Below, piece after piece: positions 52,893-60,157 of a stretch of DNA of 64,000 nucleotides. Below the pieces are notes generated by a model. That model ran no database searches. It was given only the letters and a program-made list of their open reading frames with translations, and was not told the origin of the DNA. The position numbers and the translations under genes were made by a program. The stretch's first letter is position 1, and every line of letters starts with the position of its first letter. The stretch comes from Paraburkholderia mimosarum LMG 23256 = NBRC 106338 (GTDB taxonomy: Bacteria; Pseudomonadota; Gammaproteobacteria; Burkholderiales; Burkholderiaceae), in contig NZ_BBJJ01000015.1 in assembly GCF_000739815.1 (NCBI RefSeq), positions 29,932-93,931 on the forward strand. Reading direction: 5' to 3'.

Positions 52893-53892
52893 CGGGCACC
52901 CAGACGCGGCCAACCCAGTGCCCCGGAACCCACACGGCGGGACGTGGCGCGATGTACACGGCGCGCGGCAGCGGTTGCCCCACATAGACGACCTTGGGCG
53001 CCGGCGGAGCCACGTAGATCACCTTCGGCGCGGGCGGCGCGACATAGACAGTCTTCGGCGCGGAAGGCGCGATATAAACCGTCTGCGGTGCTGGTGCCGG
53101 GGCCGGTGCGACGACCACCGTCTTCGGCGCGGGCGGCGGCGGGGCGACGTACACGGTGCCCGGCGGCGGCGTGACGATCACCGGCGCGGGCGCCGGGGTG
53201 CCCACGACGGCGACCGTCGCGCCCGTTGCCGTGACCGTGCCGGCTGTCGAAACCGTACCCCCAGCGACCACGGTCGTGCCGCCGGTGGAAACGGTGCCGC
53301 CGTGGACGACGGTCGTGCCGCCGCCCGTCGTCACCACGCCGGTTCCGACGCCCGTGGCGCTGCCCGAGTGGTAGACGCTGCCGCCCTGTGTGCCGGTGAC
53401 GGTGCCCGATCGATAGCACGTGCTGCCCGCGCAGGCGGTGGACGCCGAGTGCCCGTAAGTGTTGCCGTTGCCCGTCGTGACCGTGCCCGTCGACGAGTAC
53501 TGGCCGGGCGCGCTGTGCGTCACGCTGCCCGAGGTGCTCGCGCTGCGGCCATCCGAGCCGTCGAGCGAGCCGGTGTGCGAGCAGGTCCCGTTCGCGCAGC
53601 TCGTATCGCCCGAGTGCTGGACCGAGCGGCCGTTCGGGCCATAGGCGGTGCCGCTGTTGCTGAACTGGCCCGGCGCGGTGCGCGTGACCGAGCCGCTGTT
53701 GGTCGCGACGCCGCCCCAGGGGCCAATCGCGCCGCCCGCATGCGAGCAGGTGCCGCCGCTGCAGGAGCCGTAATGCGCGCCGCTGTAGGTGCCGTGCGGC
53801 GTGTAGGCCGTGCCGTGGCCGGACCAGCCCGCAAACGCGGGGGCGCTGGCAAAGCCGATGAGCGCGGCGACGACGAGGGGGAGCGTTTTCAT
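52879..53892 (-). CDS. Secreted Cys-paired, Gly/Ser/Thr-rich repeat protein with PxxW tail
   Basis: 337 residues. Signal peptide (MKTLPLVVAALIGFASAPAFA). About 150 residues of ~50-residue repeats follow, each with SxSGTxxxxNG, a Cys pair (SCANGTC, ACAGSTC, SCSGGTC) and GSVTxxAPGQ. Next come a Thr/Val/Gly-rich stretch, a Pro-rich part with repeated APPAPKxVYVAPPAPK, and a C-terminal tail VWVPGHWVGRVWVPAHWA of the YXWGXW-like PGHW type. The Cys pairs likely form periplasmic disulfides. Function unknown; could be a surface or wall-associated scaffold. Start at 53892 follows AAGGACC. Confidence 0.8.
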   Translation of the reverse strand: MKTLPLVVAALIGFASAPAFAGWSGHGTAYTPHGTYSGAHYGSCSGGTCSHAGGAIGPWGGVATNSGSVTRTAPGQFSNSGTAYGPNGRSVQHSGDTSCANGTCSHTGSLDGSDGRSASTSGSVTHSAPGQYSSTGTVTTGNGNTYGHSASTACAGSTCYRSGTVTGTQGGSVYHSGSATGVGTGVVTTGGGTTVVHGGTVSTGGTTVVAGGTVSTAGTVTATGATVAVVGTPAPAPVIVTPPPGTVYVAPPPPAPKTVVVAPAPAPAPQTVYIAPSAPKTVYVAPPAPKVIYVAPPAPKVVYVGQPLPRAVYIAPRPAVWVPGHWVGRVWVPAHWA

Positions 53893-54223
53893 CAGAGGTC
53901 CTTGAGGTTCGTTTCCGGGCACGCCGTGGCGTGTCAGCGGGACGAACTATAGGGCGGCCTTCTGCTCCCGTCGCCTCATAAAGGATGTCGCGGTGTTACA
54001 CGGCGCGAGACGCTGGCCTCGCCCGCCGCACCTGCACGGCGCTGCGGGCAGGTGGCGGCACTGCGCGGGCCGTGCCGCATGACATATCGCGACATACTTT
54101 GCGCGTGGTTTTTCGCGCGGTGCGCCACTACAGTGCCTCTCATCCGACGCGCCGCCGGCTCGCTTCCGTGCAATACGCGTCTTCGTTCACCGCGCCCTGC
54201 GCGCTCATCGCACACCATCCATC

Positions 54224-55135
54224 ATGCACACCACCGGAAAAATCGCGCTCTATGTCACGCTGTTCGTCGTCATCGTCTCGCTGATCGAGGCGTGCGTGCT
54301 CACCTTCGGCAAGCGCCGCGAACACGACGCGGCCTTCGATTGGTCTGAAGTTTGGCTCTCGCTCGCCGACCTCACGGGTCGCAAGCTCTTCGCACTCCTG
54401 CCGCTCTCGCTCGCCACGCCTGTCTTCGATTTCGCGTGGGAACACCGGCTCTTCACGCTGAATTTCGACAGCGTTGCGCTCGTGCTGCTCGTTTTCCTGG
54501 GGCAGGAGTTCTGCTATTACTGGTATCACCGCGCCTCGCACCGCATCCGCTTCTTCTGGGCCACGCACGCCGTTCATCATTCACCCAACCAGTTGACGCT
54601 TTCGTCGGCGTACCGCCTCGGCTGGACCGGCAAGCTCGCCGGGCCGGTCATGTTCTTCGCGCCGCTCGTGTGGCTCGGCGTGCGCCCTGAAGTCGTGCTC
54701 GCTATCCTTTCGTTCAACCTGCTCTATCAGTTCTGGCTGCACAACACGTGGATTCCGAGGCTTGGCTGGCTCGAACATGTGTTCAATACACCGTCGAATC
54801 ATCGCGTGCATCATGCGTCCAACGTCGACTACCTCGATGCGAATTATGGCGGAGTCCTGATCGTCTTCGACCGCCTGTTCGGCACGTATGTAAAAGAGCG
54901 CGCCGAGGAGCCGTGCCGTTACGGTCTCGTGACGCCCGTGCGCTCGCGCAATCCGTTCGTCGTCGAATTCGAGCACTGGGCGACGCTCGCGCGTGACGTC
55001 TTCACGGCGAAGGACATCTGGACTGCCGTGCGCTACGTGTTACTGCCGCCGGGCTGGCGTGCGGACGGCGGCGGCGAAACCACCGAGAACCTGCGCAAGC
55101 AGCGCGCGCTCGCAACGGTGCGCACGCGAGGTTGA
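54224..55135 (+). CDS. Sterol desaturase / fatty acid hydroxylase family membrane oxygenase
   Basis: 303 residues with about five membrane segments. The three histidine boxes that bind the non-heme diiron centre are present: HRASH, HAVHH and NHRVHHASN, plus an upstream QEFCYYWYHR. Family members hydroxylate or desaturate sterols, fatty acids or carotenoids in the inner membrane. With hopanoid biosynthesis known in this organism (hpnR in the window), a hopanoid- or lipid-modifying role is possible but unproven. No strong ribosome site is seen before the ATG. Confidence 0.92.
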   Translation: MHTTGKIALYVTLFVVIVSLIEACVLTFGKRREHDAAFDWSEVWLSLADLTGRKLFALLPLSLATPVFDFAWEHRLFTLNFDSVALVLLVFLGQEFCYYWYHRASHRIRFFWATHAVHHSPNQLTLSSAYRLGWTGKLAGPVMFFAPLVWLGVRPEVVLAILSFNLLYQFWLHNTWIPRLGWLEHVFNTPSNHRVHHASNVDYLDANYGGVLIVFDRLFGTYVKERAEEPCRYGLVTPVRSRNPFVVEFEHWATLARDVFTAKDIWTAVRYVLLPPGWRADGGGETTENLRKQRALATVRTRG

Positions 55136-55207
55136 TCGAAGAGCGCGCCTCGCGTAACGTGGCCACAGCGGCGCTCGTCTGGATCACGCGAGACTCATCG
55201 AAAGAAC

Positions 55208-55251
55208 GGCGCTGAAAGAACGTCACTGAAGGAACGTCACTGAAGGAACAT
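55208..55251. repeat. 14-bp tandem repeat carrying a duplicated ribosome site
   Basis: Units CTGAAAGAACGTCA, CTGAAGGAACGTCA and CTGAAGGAACATCA lie head to tail (preceded by a more diverged GAAAGAACGGCG). Each contains a GAAGGA-like Shine-Dalgarno sequence; the last is used by the SDR gene starting at 55253. Confidence 0.8.
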
Positions 55252-55252
55252 C

Positions 55253-55963
55253 ATGGAAACCGGTTTGAATGGCAGGATGGTCGCGGTGACGGGCGGCTTC
55301 GGCATTCTCGGCATGGCAACGGCGCAACTGCTGGCCGAACGCGGCGCCCGCGTGGCGCTCATCGGCCGAGGCGCCGCGCCCGATGCGGCGTCGCTGCCTG
55401 CCTCGCTCGCTGGCGCGCTTTGCCTCGCTGGCGTCGATCTTGTCGATGCGCAGGCCGCGCAGGCCGCCTGCGCCACGCTGGACGAGCGCCTCGGCGGCCT
55501 CGATGCGCTCGTCAACGTGGCTGGCGCGTTTCGCTGGGAGACCATCGGCGAAGGCGACGCGCGCACCTGGGACCTGATGTTCGATTTGAACGTGAAGACG
55601 GCGCTCAATGCCTCGAAGGCCGCGCTGCCTTATCTGGTGAAGCGCGGTGCGGGCCGCATCGTCAACATCGGCGCGGGCGCGGGTCTGAAGGCGACGCTCG
55701 GCACGGGGGCCTATTCGGCTTCGAAGTCGGGCGTGGCGCGCTTGACGGAAGCGCTCGCTGAGGAAGTGAAGGACAAGGGCATCACCGTGAATGCGATTCT
55801 GCCGGGCATCATCGACACGCCGCAAAACCGCGCCGACATGCCGGACGCCGATTTCACGCGCTGGGTGCAACCGCGCGAGATCGCCGCTGTGATCGCTTTC
55901 CTGCTGGGCGCGGACGCCCAGGCGATTACGGGAGCGCTTATTCCGGTGAACGGGCGCTTGTAA
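55253..55963 (+). CDS. Short-chain dehydrogenase/reductase (SDR)
   Basis: 236 residues. Cofactor loop TGGFGILGMATAQLL, NVAGAFRWE, catalytic Ser in NIGAGAGLKA (Ser replaced by Gly/Ala at the usual position), and YSASKSGV (Tyr, Lys present). The catalytic Ser normally about 13 residues before Tyr is not evident in the usual place (IGAGAGLKATLGTGAYSASK), so activity may be altered or absent. Preceded by a triplicated GAAGGA repeat. Downstream of the lipid hydroxylase, same strand, 117 bases away. Confidence 0.88.
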   Translation: METGLNGRMVAVTGGFGILGMATAQLLAERGARVALIGRGAAPDAASLPASLAGALCLAGVDLVDAQAAQAACATLDERLGGLDALVNVAGAFRWETIGEGDARTWDLMFDLNVKTALNASKAALPYLVKRGAGRIVNIGAGAGLKATLGTGAYSASKSGVARLTEALAEEVKDKGITVNAILPGIIDTPQNRADMPDADFTRWVQPREIAAVIAFLLGADAQAITGALIPVNGRL

Positions 55964-56028
55964 GCAAGACGCCGCCGGCCTTGCGGGTCGCTCGGGACTA
56001 CGCAGCGCGGGACTCACGGCACGGCGCG

Positions 56029-56385
56029 CTAGTGGCCGTGTCCGCCGCCGCCGTGGCCCATGCCGCCACCGCCGCCTTGCCACGTGCTGCCGCCGCCGCC
56101 GTGCCAGCCGCCGTGGCCCCCGTGCCAGCCGCCATGGCCGTCGCCATGCCAGCCGTGGTGATAGCCGCCGCCACCCCCCCAGATGGCGATACCGCCATAC
56201 CCCCCGCCGACATATCCGGGGTAGGGGTCGTAACCGTAGGCGTACGGATAGCCGGAATCGTATGGATAGCCGGAATAGTAGGGGTAGCCGTACCCATAGT
56301 CGTAATAGCCGGGATAGCCCGGGTAGGGAGCGGCGCAGCCTGCGAGAACTGCGGCCGTCCCCAATGCTGAAATTAGCCGCAACAC
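56029..56385 (-). CDS. Gly/Tyr/His-rich small lipoprotein
   Basis: 118 residues if the GTG at 56385 is used; CCGGAG lies before it, and a signal peptide with lipobox VLAGC follows at once. The longer open frame upstream lacks any sign of coding. After the Cys come YPGYPGYYDYGYGYP-like Tyr/Gly/Pro repeats, then a His/Gly/Trp-rich C-terminus (GGWHGGHGGWHGG). Low-complexity proteins of this kind are common in Burkholderia and may bind metals through His. No known role. Confidence 0.7.
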   Translation of the reverse strand: MLRLISALGTAAVLAGCAAPYPGYPGYYDYGYGYPYYSGYPYDSGYPYAYGYDPYPGYVGGGYGGIAIWGGGGGYHHGWHGDGHGGWHGGHGGWHGGGGSTWQGGGGGMGHGGGGHGH

Positions 56386-56871
56386 GATGATCTCCGGAGA
56401 TATACGTTTGAAACTGTTTGGCGCAGACAGGTTCAGACGCAATTGTGTCCGCTGGTTACCGCGGTCGCCTCTACGCGCGGCCGAACGGCAGACGGTCGAA
56501 GAACCGGACCGCCACCATCTTCGTGCCAATGAGCGCAAGCACGATGCCGGGCGGCATGAGACGGTTTTCAGGCGCGCAGCCGCGGCGGTAGCGCTCGCGC
56601 GCCGGAAGGCAGCGCGGCTTCGGCGCGAGCGAGCCGCGCCTCCATGGGCAGGCGCGGCATGGCTGCGGGCGCGACCATGCAACGCTTATTCCCGCATCGC
56701 CGGCCGAACTCGATGTACGATGCCTGGTCCTATACCCCCAAGGATGAGCGGCCGTGGCCGGCGCAGCAGGCCATGCCCGCTATCCTGTAGCGCCTCGCGC
56801 GCGGCCCGTCCGGTCGAGCACCATCGGGCCGACGCAGGCAATCGATGCCACATTTGCACAGGAATCCCCTA
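56386..56871. other. Intergenic region without a supported gene
   Basis: About 490 bases between the small lipoprotein and the SYLF gene. Long ORFs exist in several frames owing to GC bias, but none shows domain, start signal or signal peptide. One minus-strand frame has a short hydrophobic tail (GIVLALIGTKMVAVRFFDRL, stop near 56472) that could be the end of a lost membrane gene. Confidence 0.4.
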
Positions 56872-57462
56872 ATGCGCCGACGTCAATTCCTCCTCAGTTC
56901 CAGTGCCGCCCTTGCCGCCGGCGGTCTCGCGCTTGCCGGCTGCACGACGACCCCGCTCGGCTCGCAGAACAGCGCCTCGCAAAACGCGGCGAAGCGCAAC
57001 TCGATCGACGCGGGCGTCGACGCCACGCTCGCGCGCCTCTACGACACCGTGAGCGGGTCGCAGGAACTGATCTCGAAGTCGAGCGGCGTGCTCGTCTTTC
57101 CGCAGGTATTGGCGGCGGGCTTCTGGATCGGCGGGCAGTACGGCACCGGCGCGCTGCGCGTGGGCGGCCGCACCACGGGCTACTACAGCACGGTGGCGGC
57201 CTCGTTTGGCCTGCAGATCGGCGCGCAGTCCAAGGCGATCATCTTCGCGTTCATGAATCCGGTCGCGCTCGATGCGTTCACGAACAGCCAGGGGTGGTCG
57301 GCGGGCGCGGACGCCACCGTTGCGCTCGTCACCGTGGGCGCGAACGGGAAAGTCGATACCTCGACCGCCACGAGCCCCGTGGAAGCATTCGTGCTGACCA
57401 ACGCGGGCCTGATGGCCGGGGTGTCGCTGGAAGGCGTGAAGGTGTCGCGGCTCGTCATCTGA
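56872..57462 (+). CDS. SYLF/YSC84-domain lipoprotein
   Basis: 196 residues. The N-terminus MRRRQFLLSSSAALAAGGLALAGC has a twin-arginine-like start (RRRQFL) and a lipobox LAGC. The SYLF lipid-binding domain follows: LYDTVSGSQELISKSSGVLVFPQVLAAGFWIGGQYGTGAL and YYSTVAASFGLQIGAQSKAIIFAFMNPVALDAF. Members bind phosphoinositides in eukaryotes; bacterial ones have no clear role but are membrane-associated. AGGAA precedes the ATG at 56872. A thioesterase gene follows 35 bases after. Confidence 0.9.
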   Translation: MRRRQFLLSSSAALAAGGLALAGCTTTPLGSQNSASQNAAKRNSIDAGVDATLARLYDTVSGSQELISKSSGVLVFPQVLAAGFWIGGQYGTGALRVGGRTTGYYSTVAASFGLQIGAQSKAIIFAFMNPVALDAFTNSQGWSAGADATVALVTVGANGKVDTSTATSPVEAFVLTNAGLMAGVSLEGVKVSRLVI

Positions 57463-57497
57463 AGCGAGCGAGATCAGCAATGAAGGGAGACCCTCGC

Positions 57498-57935
57498 ATG
57501 GCGACGCCCACGTACCGCCGCAAGCACAAGATTCACTTCTCGGAATGCGATCCCGCAGGCATCGTGTTCTACCCGCAGTACTTCGTGCTGTTCAACGATC
57601 TCGTCGAATCGTGGTTCGACGAGATGCTGCCGCAAGAGGGCTATCACGGTGTGATCGGCGCACGCCGCGTGGGCATGCCGACCGTGCGGCTCGAAGTGGA
57701 TTTCAAGGCGGTCAGCAAGATGGGCGACGAGGTCTGGCTCTCGCTCGACGTCGTACGGCTCGGCGGGGCCTCGCTCACGCTCGCGTGGGCCTGCACGGGC
57801 GTGGACGGCGTGCTGCGCATGGCGGCGCGCCAGACGATCGTGACGACCTCGCTCGACACTCACAAGTCGATCGGCATTCCTGACGATATTCGCATGGCGA
57901 TCGAAAAGTCGATGGCGGCCCCCACGCGCGAATGA
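57498..57935 (+). CDS. Acyl-CoA thioesterase (4HBT hotdog family)
   Basis: 145 residues. KIHFSECDPAGIVFYPQYFVLFNDLVESWFDEML carries the 4-hydroxybenzoyl-CoA thioesterase-type catalytic Asp (D in DPAG), and VRLEVDFKAVSKMGDEVWLSLDVVRLG continues the hotdog fold. Cleaves acyl-CoA or aryl-CoA esters. The ATG at 57498 has GAAGGGAGA in front; an ATG at 57480 is less well placed. Shares a strand and short gap with the SYLF gene, so probably one transcript; the functional link is not clear. Confidence 0.9.
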   Translation: MATPTYRRKHKIHFSECDPAGIVFYPQYFVLFNDLVESWFDEMLPQEGYHGVIGARRVGMPTVRLEVDFKAVSKMGDEVWLSLDVVRLGGASLTLAWACTGVDGVLRMAARQTIVTTSLDTHKSIGIPDDIRMAIEKSMAAPTRE

Positions 57936-57949
57936 CGCCAGGGCAATGA

Positions 57950-58738
57950 TCAGGCGGTCCCGCCGAGCGCCGCCTGCAACGTCGCAAAAGTCTTTTCGTC
58001 GGTGCGTTCGAATTGCAGTGGCGTAACCGAAACGCGCCCGGCGTTCACCATGGCCGTTTCGGTGTCGGGCCCGTTTTCGCGCGGACCGCGATTGAAGCGC
58101 AGCCAGTAGTAATCCATGCCGCGCGGGTCGATTTGCGGCACGACGTCGATGCCCTGCACGAGCCCGACGCCCTGGCGCGTGACCGTGAGCGGCCCGGCGG
58201 CGCTCGCGTCGATATCGGGAAAGTTCACATTGAGGCAGACGGGCGCATCGTGCGCGACGGCAGCGAGGCGGCGTATCACATCGGGCGCGAGCGCGCGGGC
58301 GGTGTCCCAGCGCACGCGCTCGCGGTCGCGAAAGGTCTGGCTCAACGCGATGGATGGCAGGCCGAGCAGGAGCCCCGTCATGGCCGCGCCCACCGTGCCC
58401 GAGAACATCGTCTCCACGCCGAGGTTGCCGCCGCGGTTGATCCCCGAGAGCACGAGCGAAGGGCGCACATCGCCCATGAGCTGACGCACCGCCATCACCA
58501 CGCAATCCCCCGGCGTGCCGACCACGCCGAAGCGTCGATCGCCGCGCCGGCTCACGCGCAGCGGCGAATGCAGGCTGATCGAGTGCGAGGTGCCGCTCTG
58601 GTCGTGTTCCGGTGCGACGACCCAGACTTCATCGGCGAGTTCGGCGGCTACGGCTTCGAGCACGGCGAGGCCGGGTGCCTCGATACCGTCATCATTAGTG
58701 AGGAGCACGCAGGGCAGTTTCGTTTCGGTGGCTGACAT
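57950..58738 (-). CDS. surE: 5'/3'-nucleotidase SurE
   Basis: 262 residues. The metal-binding start LLTNDDGIEAPG (D16-D17), VVAPEHDQSGTSHSISLHSPLRV and LSGINRGGNLGVETMFSGTVGAAMTG are the SurE hallmark blocks. Removes 5' or 3' phosphates from nucleotides and short polyphosphate; helps stationary-phase survival. It is not in the pcm-rpoS operon context normal for the housekeeping gene, so it could be a paralogue. Divergent from the AI-2E-type permease, convergent with the thioesterase. Confidence 0.94.
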   Translation of the reverse strand: MSATETKLPCVLLTNDDGIEAPGLAVLEAVAAELADEVWVVAPEHDQSGTSHSISLHSPLRVSRRGDRRFGVVGTPGDCVVMAVRQLMGDVRPSLVLSGINRGGNLGVETMFSGTVGAAMTGLLLGLPSIALSQTFRDRERVRWDTARALAPDVIRRLAAVAHDAPVCLNVNFPDIDASAAGPLTVTRQGVGLVQGIDVVPQIDPRGMDYYWLRFNRGPRENGPDTETAMVNAGRVSVTPLQFERTDEKTFATLQAALGGTA

Positions 58739-58863
58739 GACTGGCTCTTTTTCGTTGCAAGGTCGGGGACAACGCCATTATTCCAGAGTGCGTTCGGGCG
58801 CCATATCCGGGATAGACTAGCGCGTCGGCGCCATGAGGCGCGCCCTGCTGTGAGGAGAAGTAC

Positions 58864-59973
58864 GTGAAGCCGCAAGCCATGCCGGACCTTGCCCGCATCC
58901 TGTTCATCGTCGCCATACTCTGCGCGCTGACGATCGGCAGCATCTATGTCATGCGCCCGTTTCTGCCGGGGCTCATCTGGGCCACGACCATCGTCGTCGC
59001 GACCTGGCCCGCGATGACGGCCATCGAGCGGCGTTGCGGCAACCGCCGCTGGCTCGCCACGCTCGTGATGCTGTTGATCCTGCTCGTCGTGATCGTCCTG
59101 CCGCTCTACGAAGCCATCTCGACGCTGGCCTTGCACGGCGGCGAGATCATGGACCTGATCCGCAAGCTGCCTGAATACGCGCTGACGTCGCCGCCGGCCT
59201 GGGTCCACGACATTCCCGTGGTCGGCACGCGTATCGTCGACAAATGGCAGGAGTTCTCCGACGCCGGTCCGAGCGGTCTGCTCGCGCAGCTCGAACCCTA
59301 CGCCTCGATTGCGGCGCACTGGCTGATTGCGCATGCCGCCTCGGTCGGCGTGTTCGTCGTGCACATGTTCATCACCATCATCATCACGGGCATTCTGTAT
59401 AGCAAGGGCGAGAGTGCCGCGGCGTATGTCACGCGGTTCGCCATTCGCGTCGCACCGGCTTATGGCGAGCAGGCCGTCAAGCTCGCGGGCGCTTCGATTC
59501 GCGCGGTGGCCCTTGGCATCGTCGTGACGGCGATCCTGCAGTCGGCGCTCGGGGGCATCGGCCTGTGGGTGGCGGGAGTGCCGGGAGCGGCCGTGCTCAC
59601 CGCCTTGATGCTCATGCTCTGTCTCGCGCAGATCGGCCCGACGCTGCCGCTGCTCGGCGGCGTGATCTGGCTGTTCATGCACGATGCACATCTCGCGGCC
59701 ATCCTGCTCGCGGTGTGGGCCGTGATGGTCGCGATGCTCGACAACCTCGTGCGTCCCGTTCTGATCCGGCGCGGCGTCAACCTGTCGATGCTGCTGATTC
59801 TCGCCGGCGTGCTCGGCGGGTTGTTCGCGTTCGGCATCGTCGGGCTCTTCATCGGACCGGTGATTCTCGCCGTTTCGTCCACTTTGCTGACCGCGTGGAT
59901 AGGCGATACGGCCGCTGGCGCACGCGGCGCCGGCGAGGCGGCAGCCATCAAGACGCCTGATCGAACAAGATAG
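58864..59973 (+). CDS. AI-2E-family transporter (YdiK-like)
   Basis: 369 residues with about 8 membrane segments. Starts at GTG 58864, preceded by GAGGAGAAGTAC. The family pattern is RPFLPGLIWATTIVVATWPAMTAIERR near the start and FGIVGLFIGPVILAVSSTLLTAWI at the end. Named for the E. coli TqsA relation to AI-2 export; most members have no proven substrate. Not linked to quorum-sensing genes here. Confidence 0.88.
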   Translation: MKPQAMPDLARILFIVAILCALTIGSIYVMRPFLPGLIWATTIVVATWPAMTAIERRCGNRRWLATLVMLLILLVVIVLPLYEAISTLALHGGEIMDLIRKLPEYALTSPPAWVHDIPVVGTRIVDKWQEFSDAGPSGLLAQLEPYASIAAHWLIAHAASVGVFVVHMFITIIITGILYSKGESAAAYVTRFAIRVAPAYGEQAVKLAGASIRAVALGIVVTAILQSALGGIGLWVAGVPGAAVLTALMLMLCLAQIGPTLPLLGGVIWLFMHDAHLAAILLAVWAVMVAMLDNLVRPVLIRRGVNLSMLLILAGVLGGLFAFGIVGLFIGPVILAVSSTLLTAWIGDTAAGARGAGEAAAIKTPDRTR

Positions 59974-60157
59974 CGCGACCCGCAAGCCGTTCGTCTCCTT
60001 GACGACGCGCCGTTCGATTCGACGTTACGATGACGTCTGAACTTCAGTGCGGCATTCGTTAGAGCATTCAGGCGGCGCTCCTGCGGGCACCCTTCGTGCG
60101 GCCCTGGTCCTCGGTCCGCGCACGTCCGCGCGTCGCGCACCGTTTCCAGGAGACGAA

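Noticed and set aside
52361..53419. 352-codon minus-strand ORF extending the EF-hand gene upstream
   Set aside because: Residues before the ATG at 52735 are His/Arg/Gly low-complexity and overlap the repeat-protein gene in another frame; GGAG and a signal peptide mark the real start.
56470..56660. Possible small membrane peptide (GIVLALIGTKMVAVRFFDRL) on the minus strand
   Set aside because: No ribosome site, only ~30-60 codons, and upstream codons look non-coding; kept only as a note in the intergenic entry.
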